Assembly: GCA_936440205.1 (NCBI GenBank)
Contig: OW387136.1
Span: 51,234,232 to 51,298,231 of the forward strand
Origin: Lepidonotus clava
Taxonomy: Eukaryota; Annelida; Polychaeta; Phyllodocida; Polynoidae
Direction: 5' to 3'
DNA: 64,000 nucleotides
This document shows positions 45,430 to 56,870 of this stretch, one piece after another. The notes below the pieces were generated by a model, which ran no database searches, was not told the DNA's origin, and saw nothing but the letters and a program-made list of their open reading frames with translations. Position numbers and translations under genes: made by a program. Each line of letters begins with the position of its first letter. Within the stretch, counting starts at the first letter, position 1.

Positions 45430-47130
45430 ACCGGTGGGAGCACCAATCCATATTAAGCATGTTTGATAATTTGACACCATTAACTGCCTGCAGCCGATGC
45501 GCCACAAAAGGGGTCTGTGGTCTTATGGTTGTCCGAGTGGTATGTGCCCCATATACCCACTGGGCATTCATCTCGCCAGCAGGTGTCCACCAACTGGCCA
45601 ATAATGATAGTTGTTGAGCAACTTCAGTATGAAGGAAGTTTGAGATTGCCATGTCACTTTTTCCAATGATTTTATGATCCTGTCACCTGTCACCCAGTCT
45701 TGGCTCTATACTAACAGGCTTTTGGGGGTACAGACTGCTCACGGGGTAACTGACAACTGCCTTTCATACCACCGTCAATTGCCAATTACCGATAAAATCG
45801 CCTCGTGGTTATGGGGCTTAAAGCTTCCTTGGCCTGCCCAGCCTTCCCGCAGGCCCGTCTTTCCTTCCTGTCATTGGGCTGATGACACGTTAGAGCTGCC
45901 AGCCCCCAGAGGCGATCGCCTAAACACACACGCCTGACCTATATCACAAGCCACTCATGGGATTTCCACTCCCAAGACTCTGAGCAATTCTGGAACTGCT
46001 CATTTCTATATGGTAGCTGCTCACTTAAGCTTGAGGGATTGATCTTCCTGAATATAGGTATTATCTCTTTGTTGGTAATCCCATTGGATAAGTTGATTTA
46101 GAAGAGAAGTTCAGTGGTATTGGACTGGTAATATGCATTTGGAACCAGAGGCCCCATGTTATAATTCTCATTTGATACATTCAGACTTTGTTCAAGGATC
46201 TTAGTTAAAATTGAAAATCAATCGGATAAGGAGAACTTCTTTTCTGGGCCTTTGGCTATCAGCCATAGTTATCAGGATACCACGCCTGAGCTTTCTCTGC
46301 TGTTTGTTCCTAGTGAGGTACACCAATAGTCTATGGCTCATATCCAGCGGATCACTAAAGTCCCCAGACTCTAGTTAACTGCCTCCTGGAAGATAAAGTG
46401 GAAACATAAGACAATGTCTTGAATATATAAATTTCTAAGTTGAGTATATGAATAAAGGAAAAATGCTTTGGATAGAGCTTTAGCATAGACAGATTTGACT
46501 TGTCAGAGCCAGCACAAAAATACCCAGCAAGCGAATAGGCATCGTATGGTACTGACTAAAGGTACATTGGAAAGCTCTCAGTGGGACTCAGACAATGTGG
46601 AATTGCAAATAAAAACATATTAGACTATCATTGTATGAGAGTAATGAATCTCAATCCCTGTCACTATAAAAACATTTGAATGGGTAATCCTGAAGAGAAT
46701 CTCTTCTCATCTACACTTCAAACAATCCCATAACTTTCACAATGCTGCAATGCAGCTATACTACTACCGGTTGCATCCACTTATCAAGTCTGACATGCAA
46801 ATAGATACGCCAGCCGGACAGGTTGTCTTTTTTAATCAAGCTGTGCGTGTAAAATGAGAATTGTGTATGTCGCGGCAATACAGAAAACCGCCGCCAGGTG
46901 TCTCATTTGACAGCTCACTGGTACCAGTGATACGGGACACGTCCTGAGGCCGTACAGCCCACAAAGACACGACCTGCCAGAAACCAGCAGGGCATATTTC
47001 AGCCCCCATGTGACCACAGCGCCCCCTCGTGATGATTCCCCGAATAATCCTATTGTCATTGTCCCCAGGTCACTTGACCTTGGGTGTTAAATCTCCCTGT
47101 TCTGCTGGTTCCAAGCCTAATACTTCCAGG
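45430..47130. other. No gene recognised
   Basis: A MITE D right end (AAAATCGCCTCGTGGTTATG, then GGGCTTAA) stands at 45794-45821 without a clear partner. The rest is non-repetitive and has no gene-like frame. Confidence 0.35.
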
Positions 47131-47138
47131 TCCTGAAA

Positions 47139-47345
47139 CAGTATGTCCGAAATATTTAAATGAGCTACTGATATACTACTGATTGTACACTGATTTCTTA
47201 CTGACAGCTCATTTAAATATTTCGGACATACTGATTGACCACTGCTTAGACACTGTATTCCCACTGATTTCCACTGATTTACCACTGAACTACTACTGCA
47301 AACTCACACTGATTCTCCGCTCAATGTACACTGTTTTTCCACTGG
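47139..47345. repeat. Repeat F with a perfect 28-bp inverted repeat
   Basis: Positions 47139-47166 and 47206-47233 are exact reverse complements, starting CAGTATGTCCGAAATATT, around a 39-bp loop. A run of ACTGATTT-like words follows to 47345. Related blocks without the perfect hairpin are at 2214, 42186 and 59308. Confidence 0.75.
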
Positions 47346-47678
47346 CTTTTGCTCCGGGTTTTATACAGCTTTTGTCAAGTGCTGCAATAGATTTCAAGGT
47401 CATATCTTTCATGATCCAGGAAAAAAGCTGAGTGTGGAAATACTGAACAATGATTATTCAATTGTATTATATTGAAATAATCACCATATACAATCTTTCA
47501 GATCTAGCAGATGTGACTTAAGCTGCATTTCTTGCAGTTGCAAATTGAGGTACATTTTATATTGACAAATAAAAGTCCTTGAAAATACTTTTTTCATCTC
47601 CATTATGAAGTTCTGTGTCAATGTCGTAGAAACCAGTAGTGATTTAAGACAATTATGTCTAAAATGACTCGTCATTAG

Positions 47679-47983
47679 CACCCCATACGCGTACTTTCTC
47701 CTTATTCAAGAGGAAGAGAAAGGTATAGCCTCTTCCTCCTTAAGAGCAAATGTTCCCCCTGTTATATCTCGCATGAGGCTTATAAGGTGAGGTTTTCTTC
47801 TTGGACACATAGAAGTTTAGTAATGATGTATACCACCAGGGGGTGCATGTATGTCCTCTTTTAATTAAAGCGAATCCCCTCCCCAAATGAGCAAAGGTAA
47901 GTATAACAGGAAGTAAAAGGTATGCTTCAAGAAGATGAGGGAAACCTTTCTCTTTTCCTTAAAGAGTCCAAGTGTATGGGGTG
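47679..47983. mobile_element. TIR element J (non-autonomous DNA transposon)
   Basis: This 305-bp block starts CACCCCATACGCGTAC and ends with the inverse GTATGGGGTG. An imperfect inverted repeat reaches about 50 bp inward and includes AGAGGAAGAGAAAGG. The flanks are TCATTAG and TCATTAC, a 6-of-7 match and a probable target-site duplication. A second, right-truncated copy lies at 56611. The superfamily is undetermined; a 7-8-bp duplication would suit hAT-type elements. No coding capacity. Confidence 0.75.
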
Positions 47984-48199
47984 TCATTACCAAGGTAGAC
48001 CTACCTATTACACAAACAGTCATCCCAATCTAAAGATGATTACATATAATTAGAGTCTAAGATGAGAAACATGGCCTTGGCATGATGATAATAGTAATGA
48101 TAGCAATTCCTGCTCATTATTGAATTACAAAAATGTTTCTTCTAGGAAGTAAAACCCTATGACAACAACACAGAAACTACATTAATCAGTGCTAATATG

Positions 48200-48870
48200 A
48201 AAGCATAGACCATCTTGTGATAACCGGAGTAATGCAATTACGAGCGCCAACAGCATAGCGCTTGTTAGGTGCGATGATAAAGTAGAGTCATCCAAGTGAA
48301 CGATAACATTTAATCATGATAATGTTTTTGTCGGGCTGATCACCCTACATATCACGCTTTTTCTCCCTGATCTAAAGCAGGGATCTGTCGCACGAAGCCA
48401 GGGTGGCTCCTACCCAAACAGCCTCGTTGATAGCTTCTACTGGGACTAGCTAGCTCTTAAAAGCTAAGACTACCAGTAGGCCGTACCCCCTAATTGCTTT
48501 GACGCAAATGGATTAACCTTTTCCCCTGGTATAAAAACTTTAGACGTGTCGTTTATCTCCCTGGACTTTGATTGAATTTAAGTAAAAGCACGCGTAATCA
48601 ATAGCCCCCCATAGTGCACACTCACGCCTGCCTTTTTGTGTCGCGGAGATGGGAAAACGTCGTGGGCTGACGAGAAAACGTCGCGTCACGTGCAGCGGCT
48701 CTCCTTACCGCCTTTGAAAGTAGCCTCATAGGATTAGCTGACGTCGTTACTGCGTCCCCGCCTGAGATAGTTCATGGTTGGTGGCGCTAATTCCCAGGCT
48801 AATTGCAAGCCCTAAGAAGAGCCTCTGCAGTCCAGGCTTCTAACTGGGCTATGTTGGGCGCTACAACAAC
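48200..48870. promoter_or_regulatory. Candidate cis-regulatory block
   Basis: This non-repetitive stretch of ~670 bp stands out from its AT-rich surroundings. It has CpG-containing motifs (two GAAAACGTCG at 48653 and 48674, CACGTG soon after, a CRE-like TGACGTCG) and homeodomain-type TAATTGC and CTAATTCC words. A 43-bp hairpin spans 48437-48479 (arms CTACTGG/CCAGTAG). No long frame is open. The enhancer reading is inference from composition only. Confidence 0.3.
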
Positions 48871-49127
48871 AATATACGTTCTGCTAGGAAGGTGATTTTA
48901 TACATGGTGATCAATTGTATTTTTTATGTGATAAATTGTGTGCATTTGCATCTTGTAAGAGAAAGAAAAAGAAAGAAGGAAACGAATATGCAACTTAATT
49001 GTTTCAATAACTATGCGTTCATTAGCTTATCAGTTTAACATAAGGCTTCTTTGTTCTCAAATCTAGTCCATGATCTCATCTGCACAAGTTCCACAAGCTT
49101 TGAGTATTGCGGAGCCATACTCTGCTG

Positions 49128-49404
49128 TGATTCTAAGATGCGAGTGATTAAGCATGCCCCATGCTTTTATATAATTATCATGACCATTTAAATCTGCAAC
49201 TTCAAGATATTATGTTTGATCTGGAATACAATTTCAATGCAAATAACCCCCAATACTCTGATTCGTGTAGGCCAGTTTTTCCACAGAAGCCACCGGTGAC
49301 CGCCTGATCAACAAGCTCTCCTACTCCGCGCCAATCGGCTCGGTATTTCCTCTGATTCTAAGACGCGGGTGATTAAGCATACCCCATGCTTTTATATAAT
49401 TATC
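49128..49404. promoter_or_regulatory. Paired 52-bp modules, candidate regulatory element
   Basis: Modules at 49128-49179 and 49353-49404 agree at 49 of 52 positions. Each starts TGATTCTAAGA and contains GTGATTAAGCAT, then CCCATGCTTTTATATAATTA. The centre is a palindrome, AAGCATG-CCC-CATGCTT, disturbed by one base in the second copy. The DNA between them is unrelated. AT-rich homeodomain/POU-like words suggest a transcription-factor platform, but this is inference. Confidence 0.4.
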
Positions 49405-50445
49405 GCGATGCTAGATGTACCTTCAAAGGACAGCCGGCCAGAGGAAAATAGGAAAGAAATGAGCTGCTCCAGGCTGAGACATGCCTAAAGCGGGGATGAC
49501 AGGGATCTTAGCTTTGGACTAATGAGTGCAGGAGCCCTGAGCTTTGTAACACCGGATTAAATATCCGTCATACTTGGAGACAAAAAGGATGGATGCCTGG
49601 GTACAGAACTGATGTGACTTTGTTAAGAAAGAGTGCAATTATAAAGCTGCGTCACCACATTTTTTTCTGCTATGTTTGTTTTTATCATAAGCATATTTGT
49701 ATGGTAGATAATCCTAATGTGGCTGTTAACAAAAAGAATTTAAAAATCTCATATTGACCAGAATGGGCTATATCTTGATAATTCCCAATAGCTTTTTAAA
49801 ATGTGTATTATAGCAAAGTTCATGTCAGTGCATATCTATGACGGAATTCAATGTGAAAATGATAGAAAACAAACAGTATATTTATCCAGAAGACTTGCGG
49901 TGTAATATGTTTTGTTCGGATGGAGTTTAATTGTCCTGGAGCATGGAAAGCAAAACAGAGACATCACGCGTTCCCCTTGGCATTATTGAAAACTCATATA
50001 ACGGTAAAAGAAAAGTGCACTGCCTGAACCTTAGTTATTGCATTTCATAAATATAGCAGCGTTTACGAGGCACGCACATACCAGGTGCGTCTACCTGAAA
50101 AACAACACCCTTCATAAACAGGGACATTATTCTACATCAGATATGTCACAGAGTACATTGAAACAATTATACAAACTCCTGGAATAACCCCTCCCCAGAA
50201 TTGTCTATAGAGCATTTGCCAGTTCTTGCGCATGGCTGTAAAGTTGTTGATTTCCGCCTATGCGTTAGCATTGAAGGGTTCAAACAAATCAGATTTTCTT
50301 ATCTTTCTTCCACAATTATATAAGCTTATTTTGTAATATATTGAAGCTTTTGATCCTGACTTAAAGTAACATTGCATATTTTCGCTGGAGCTCTATGGAG
50401 CTCTATGTATTTCGATCTATCCTCGAGCCTCATGTATTGAATAAC

Positions 50446-50478
50446 TTGTTCTACTTTTTCTACTTTCAGGTAAGACTG
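50446..50478 (+). other. Candidate recursive splice site (ratchet point)
   Basis: TTCTACTTTTTCTACTTTCAG runs straight into GTAAGA, with the junction after 50469. It has the same form as the site at 26425, about 24 kb away. A weaker case, TTTATTCAG|GTAAGC, is at 31719. Confidence 0.35.
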
Positions 50479-50527
50479 ACTCTGTTTTCTCACAGTGGGG
50501 GGTCCGGCGCAGTGATGTAAGTAGAAA

Positions 50528-50720
50528 TTCCCATAGAGATTGAATTTATAAAGAAATAGGGTGCCTACCCCAGTCCTAAAATTTATTTATCAAATTTAAG
50601 GCTTTAGAAAAAGTCTTAGATTTGATACTTTTTTTAGCAAGAGGTCTTCAAGAGGTCTTAAATTGATCCTGAGTTGAAATTATAACATTTTTATCGTGAG
50701 ATTTGAAATACCAACAATAA
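50528..50720 (+). repeat. Repeat G copy
   Basis: It shares AAATTTAAGGC..TTAGAAAAAGTCTTAGA and GAGGTCTTAAATTGAT with the block at 1894. Confidence 0.55.
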
Positions 50721-50729
50721 ATGAATATT

Positions 50730-52870
50730 TGCATGCCACTCTGTATGTCTGAAAATCTCGTTGAGTGAACGAAATGTCTTAGATCTTTTCACATCTTTGT
50801 CTTTGAATTATGATTTCGGAAAAAGCGTGGGCACCCTGAGAAAAGTGGATTGGTAGGTTAGCCTATCAAACAATGGGAGATCATGTTTCAGAAATGGCAG
50901 ATGCTATGAATCTTCCATATAAATGTTGATGGTTCCATTTGGTTGATTAATATCGGAAAGGCCTTTAAACATCATTGGTTTGTGTCGCTGGTCCCCCCTG
51001 TGATGCCTATAGACAGACTCAATGCAATGTTTATGGAATGGTGTGGAGAACATTAACAGTCGAGTCGAATCAAACTTGAAAGATCAAATGTATCTCGCCT
51101 CAAACATGACAGAAACAGTTTCCATGTTATCGTGTTTCATATATTTTCACGCATTTTGCACATTGTCAATGCGCACGAAAATAATATTGGAGTGCAATAA
51201 ACAGAATAACATGAAAGAAATAAAAGGAACCAGAAAAAAAAGGGTAATAAGTACTGGATGAAATTCGGCATTAATGGTGGATTCGCAAAGTGTACTTTCA
51301 GTCCTGCATATGACTGCGAACGTTTGAGAGACGTTTATGTATCGAGATGCGTTACGGTTTCTGAAACTCTCCTATTACGCATATGCATTAAGTCATACAC
51401 ATACTACATCGTACGCCCCTGTCCCTAGGAGCTGGGAGATAGTGGAGCCATTGTCCCTAGACAATTGACCACTTAACCACTGACTACTCTCACAAAGGTG
51501 CCAGGGAACGACAACCCACGCGACATGCTGTTGGTACACACTCTTACAATAACTCTGTACTATAGTAATATATCAATTTGTCATGTGCTATTACTGAACC
51601 AGCGGGTGATCGTTGTTGCCGTATGTTGCACGTCATCAGCTCATTTCCTTATGAGATTGAGGGGTAAAAAAGGGGATGGTTGAGATGATGGGAAAAGCTG
51701 TTTTTCTGAGCAAATTGAGTCGCTCTGTTATTTCCGGTTTGATATCCTTGGGCGATAAAGAAATGACCTACCTTAGAATAGATCTATGACGCACATAGAA
51801 ACAATACAACCAATCGTATTACCTTCAATCTAAAGTAATTGGTTTTATACTATCATTGTATATAAGTACAGACATATCATATATATGTGTTTTAAATAAA
51901 AGAATGTAAGGGACAAAAAGTGAGTGCTTAAGTGCGGCCATTGAAAGCTATACTTAAGGGACATTATTAAGTAGGATTTAAGATATCATATTTCTTCAGA
52001 AAGCGCAGTGAAGTCAACTAGACTGGTCGGCTATATATTCCATTTCTTACCCACTAGACCAACCCACCCTTCTTCTGCTCCTAGATATAATTACAGTGGT
52101 AAAACAGTGAGTATGGGAACTTTACTGGAATACCACTTCTAAGAACAACTGATTCCACACTGCTTTGACAGTGCACCTACACTGATTTTACATCCATGCT
52201 AAATGGGAATGCCGATTCTTGTCAATCTATTTGTTGGTCACCTTTCAAGGGAGCTTTTGGGCAGTGACGGACACTTCAGCACACAGATGTGCATATCATG
52301 TTGAACTGGGTTAATATGCTACTTCTGTTATTCCATCAAAAAGTCATGGGAGAAATGAAGGTATGAGTTGACCGGTCGATATGAGGCAAAATAAATCAAA
52401 CCTTCATTACTGGTTGATGTGGTCTATTTGGTTCCCATTAACTATTCATGGATAAAAACTTCTCCCAAAACAAGGAGTGATAAAAGAACATTCTGTATGC
52501 GATGAAAAAGTCATGAACGGAAATTGATTTGGAATAGGACAGAGCGATCTTTAGTTTCTTTTTTTATTATGGCCGCATCACCGAGCCAAGCCAATCATGG
52601 CAAAAATAGTTCATCACCAGAAAAACTAATTGTGTAATAATGGAATATCGCATGTACCATTTAAGAAAATATTCATAATATGGAAATTAATTTTGAATAG
52701 GACAGGAAGGTCTTTGGTCTCCTTTTTTTGTTGCCACCAAAAGCTGAAGCTGAGTCAATCTTGGCGTACACGGTTGTTGCCAGCGGGCGCCCGGGAGACC
52801 GGTCATTACGTGGGTGGCCACCTCCTGCATTTACAATCACAGCTGTCTCCAGACCCCACAGCCAGAAGCC
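50730..52870. other. No gene recognised
   Basis: AT-rich sequence. Two related stretches near 52500-52570 and 52660-52760 share ATGGAAATT-ATTTTGAATAGGACAG-type words, an old duplication. No coding signal. Confidence 0.35.
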
Positions 52871-52872
52871 TT

Positions 52873-53030
52873 AAGCCGTTATTTCACTTGGCGATTACGA
52901 CTGCAAGTATTATGCTAATTTGGGACCTTTCCTCAAATATTTGACAAAATACCATGCATCCTACATATTAATGGAAAGAGAATTTTAAGCCCTTTCTAAT
53001 GATATGTAACATGCCTATGTTTAACCCTCA
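52873..53030. mobile_element. Possible MITE D relative, left end kept
   Basis: TTAAGCCGTTATTTCACTTG followed by GCGATTACGACT resembles the MITE D left end. The block carries TTTCTAATGATATGTAACATG, matching the interior of the putative copy at 35296. No right end was found. Confidence 0.4.
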
Positions 53031-53261
53031 TTTCCACCAGCAATTTTTGCTGCAGTTCTGCTGTGTTCTGCTTTGTATACAATCAGAGAGGTACGAACTC
53101 AGTCTGGTGTTAGACCTGTGCTCAATTTGTAACAATTAAACAGTTATTTTCCCTCTGTACATTATCATGGCTGATTGAATTTATGATAGACAGCTGTAGG
53201 TGATTAAGAGAAAGGGGGAGGGGGAGGGGGAGCCAGAGTCAAGGAGGTCTATGATATAGAG

Positions 53262-53597
53262 GCTCACTGGTGGGACCAGGGCGGGGGCTCCTGTTAGAGC
53301 TCCCTTGGAAGAATGTTTCCTCAGTATCCCCTACTTGTCGTAAGAGGCAACTAAAAGGGGCACCCTGTGCACCCAACAGGGTCATCAAAGGCCAGGTGTG
53401 TGGTGTCCTTTCTATTGAACATTGTACATTAAAGACCCCTTGCCACTCTTCAAAAAGAGTAGGGTATCGAACCCATTGGCAGGTTTCTCCCAATTCATAT
53501 AGATTTGGTCACCGCCCATTTAGCGTAAAACTATCTGCAAAGCTTTACCTTGTGCTGTCAGGTTAAAGAACCCAGAAGGACCCAACAAACAAACAAA
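53262..53597 (+). mobile_element. SINE-like element A, longest copy
   Basis: This 336-bp block ends with the family 3' end (GGTCACCGCCCATTTAGCGT, CCTTGTGCTGTCAGG, AACAAACAAAC). It also carries an upstream body with CCCCTACTTGTCGTAAGAGG that recalls the CCCCTGCTGATCATA block of element B, so the two families may share ancestry. An 84-residue minus frame across it is incidental. Confidence 0.55.
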
Positions 53598-54398
53598 GAA
53601 AATTGTTGGTGGTAATACTTTAGGTAGGAGGGGTCAGAGTAGTAATTGACAGGTGGTTTGAGGTAGATCCACTGGTCAGTGCAGTGCGGAAGTCCAAACA
53701 ATCGGAGCCTTCTTCGTAAAATCAGGCAGTACGATACAGTTGTTAATTGCTCAGCCGCCTCTGGCAGGACGTATGTACAAAGAGCAGCTCACGTATTGCT
53801 CGCTTTCACCAGCCCTGTGTTTTTTGTGTTCCGGCCGATTCGCTCGCTTTCGGCCATATGTCTGGGATCAGTCGCGACATGATCCGGTTCACTTCTGTCT
53901 CCTTTGAGGTGTCCTTGAGAAAAGTTTCCTATTGTGTGAAATTGGTGTATTTAGTGTAGCATTCTGCATGAAGATCTACTACTGCGCAAGAAAATGATGC
54001 TGCTATGAAGGAAAAGTTCACCACCAGCAGGCTAAGATTACTATGCGCTACTGTTCAGAAATTAGCGTTGAACAAAGTGGCGACTACAGTACAGAGACTT
54101 CTTGAGTCGAGGGAGTTGTGTTGCAGAATGTTAGCTTAGTTCTTTGCTGTCAAGCCTGAGGAAATAGGACCCTCTGATTCCTGAACATTTTGATTGCACT
54201 GCTGAGTAGAAAGTGAGCTTTTATTTACAGGATTGAACATGGTTACACAATATGGGCTTTGGTAGATTTCTTGATTAGGTAATTGTTTTAAAGGTTGTTT
54301 TCACCGACTACCATAATGAAACAAATCCTACAACAGAATACTGAAAGAAAGAGTTAAGTATCATACAATTCGCTTGTGTCCTATGATAAGAAGCACTG

Positions 54399-54615
54399 CA
54401 GGGGGTGTCCGAGGGTGGCTGTACGACCCATTATGCGGGATCATCACATACCGAGGGCAAAGCCCAATGTTTGTATGATCCCCATGGGTAATACAGCCAC
54501 CCAAGAATGACCCCAAAGGTGCTTCTTTATTTTATCACCCAAAAAATTCAAAATATATTGAGCGGTACGCAAGGCCATGCAGGGAATACGACCTGCACCC
54601 AATATGCGTGCTAGT
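54399..54615. repeat. Repeat K copy
   Basis: CCGAGGGTGGCTGTACGACC, CCGAGGGCAAAGCCCAATG and CCCCAAAGGTGCTTCTTTAT align in order with the copy at 17226. The outer arms are inverse to each other, as there. Confidence 0.6.
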
Positions 54616-54689
54616 GACAAATCGGTTGACACCAGCCAGAAAATAGGCAGATCACTACCACAATGGGAATCTAATATCAAAGACAAGTC

Positions 54690-54738
54690 TCCCCTCCCCC
54701 TCCTCCCTCCCCCCTCCCCCCTCCCCCCTCCCCTTCCT
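54690..54738 (+). repeat. (CCCTCC)n tract
   Basis: A pyrimidine run of C5-6T units. The minus strand is correspondingly G-rich. Confidence 0.9.
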
Positions 54739-54955
54739 CATCTGAGGTATCCATCTGAGGTGTCCTCCCTCACAGACAGAAAGAGGGTAATGTATATGTG
54801 ATATCCTCTGGACTCTGCCCTTTGACAGACAGCGACAGGGTAAGATATACGATACATACTGGCACCTTCCCAGTCGCGGGCAGGTAGAGGGCAGGATACA
54901 TGATACCTGCTGAACCCTACCTGGGTTAGGGGTTGGGTGGCGACTGTTTCAGTAA

Positions 54956-55130
54956 AGCCCCATACCCATTAGGCGATTTTACCGGCGATGGGTGACGGGC
55001 GACTGGGAGAATCGGCCGATTCTTATGATCGCCTGTCAGTACAGTATATTGAAATGTGCATGTTTGATCTGAATCACCATCACTGATCCATCGGCCGACT
55101 CAGGCAAAATCGCCTAGTGGGTATGGCCCT
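54956..55130. mobile_element. MITE D (Harbinger-like) with TAA target-site duplication
   Basis: This 175-bp element has ~25-bp terminal inverted repeats, AGCCCCATACCCATTAGGCG at the left and the reverse of AGGGCCATACCCACTAGGCG at the right, each followed inward by ATTTT. TAA flanks both ends (54953-54955 and 55131-55133). A 3-bp TAA duplication is typical of PIF/Harbinger elements. It has no coding capacity, so it is non-autonomous. Confidence 0.8.
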
Positions 55131-56156
55131 TAAGGAGTTCTAGATACTCTAAGGCTTGACGAAACATAAATGTAACGCACCTTTTTTCTCAGCTTTTATA
55201 ATACATTTCACAAATATTTCCTTATGGTTATACAAGTTTGTGGCTATTGTGCAGTACCATTTAATTTTGACCATTAAACTATACTCTTATAACCTGATAT
55301 ATGACTAGGTAGATTGGAGATATGTTGAAGTATCGAGATACGTTGTGGCATCTGAATTTCCTGAGTACCCCCTTCCTTCCCAAAACAACATCCCCACCGG
55401 CACCGTCCAAGACCTGGAGGATACCAAGAGTGGGAAATGTTCCCTTCAGCTGAATCTGGACTTTGGACATGGTTTTGCACAATTTCGCATTGATTAAAGT
55501 AAAGTTCTAAGAGAGATATTGTCACATAAACCTTCCTCGTCATACATAACAGCACGGGGAGTAAACGTACTTAGTGCCAGTCATCATCTGCTTGTCTCCT
55601 TTTTTCTCTGTTTTCATCCAGTTGAAAATGTCGATAAGTCTACTCCTACGGAGTCTGAACTTGTTCCAAACGTCTGAAACTAGCGTAAAATGATGTAGGT
55701 CTTTAACAGGCATCTCTGGGAACCAGTGGAAGGGGGGACACTGCGTGTCGTTTCAAACTCAAATCTGCTTGAAGGTTGTAAGATTTTCAATAGTATGATT
55801 GTATGATGTCATAACGATATTCTAAGAATAGATTTGGGATATTCCTTTCCCCACTGGGCGCGGCCATATTAAAAAGCGACACAAGACAATGTTAGGGAGT
55901 GAATGGGTAAAGGGGCAGTCATAGGCATCTATGTATAATTCTTTATCATTTGACCTATTGAACAAGGTGGATGAGACGGAGCTTGTGCTTTTTCAAACCA
56001 CACTGGAGTTTGATAAATTCTAATATATTGACCTTGTCTGACTAGCTCTAGTTCAAATCGCAGTTGATATAATGGTATTAATAAGTACTTCAATGGCTTG
56101 ACAAATGGGGTCTGGAACAACCAAAATACTTAACTTGACAACTAAGATAAGGGTAT

Positions 56157-56205
56157 AAAATTCTCTACATTGTACATTTTTAAAATGTGCAATGTAGAGA
56201 ATTTT
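56157..56205. repeat. 49-bp near-perfect palindrome
   Basis: Arms 56157-56180 and 56182-56205 are inverse to each other with one mismatch in 24, around a single central T. Each arm reads inward from AAAATTCTCTACATTG. It can form a cruciform or a blunt RNA hairpin. It belongs to no other repeat seen here. Confidence 0.85.
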
Positions 56206-56240
56206 AGACTTTACCAATACGTGGATAACTGCGTTTTAGA

Positions 56241-56352
56241 GATTGGTGACTGACTGAAGAATGAGGGTTTACCAGTGGGCAACAAATACTGAAAACGATT
56301 GGTGACTGACTGAAGAATGATGGTTTACCAGTGGGCAACTAATACTGAAAAC
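56241..56352 (+). repeat. 56-bp tandem duplication
   Basis: GATTGGTGACTGACTGAAGA starts at 56241 and 56297. The two units differ at only a few bases, so the duplication is recent. It begins 36 bp after the palindrome. Confidence 0.85.
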
Positions 56353-56610
56353 GCCTGGTCAACCTTTGCAACAACAACCAGTAAAACGTCCAGGTGTTGG
56401 GGCGTCCACAGGTGACCAGAAGGCTCATAAATAAGGAATAAGGAGTCAGAGGCCACTCCAGGTGTAAGGAGTGAGTGGGGACGGCGGTTGTTGGACCCAT
56501 ATCTGCGAACTGGGGGAGGGGGGGGCACTATATATTAAATATTACCTATATCTTAGGTATTATAGGAATAGTAGGTATCCACTGTAAAACTACTGTCCCC
56601 AGATTCGTTG

Positions 56611-56870
56611 CACCCCATACACATACTTTCTCCTTACTCCTTAAGAGGAAGAGGAAGTTATAGCCTCTTCCTCTTTAAGAGCAAATGTTCTCTCCGTTAT
56701 ATCTCACATGAGGCTTATAAGGTGAGGTTTTCTTCTTGTACTATACCACCAGGGGGTGCATGTATATCCTCTTTTTCTTGAAGCGAAATCCCTCACCAAA
56801 TGAGCCAAACATAGGTATAACAGGGAGTAAAAGGTATGCTTTAAGAATATGAGGGAAACCTTTCTCTTCT
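56611..56870. mobile_element. TIR element J, second copy lacking its right end
   Basis: CACCCCATACACATACTTTC opens it, and the whole interior (CATGAGGCTTATAAGGTGAG, ACCACCAGGGGGTGCATGTA) aligns with the copy at 47679. Similarity stops after AAACCTTTCTCTTCT, before the right terminal repeat. Confidence 0.75.
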
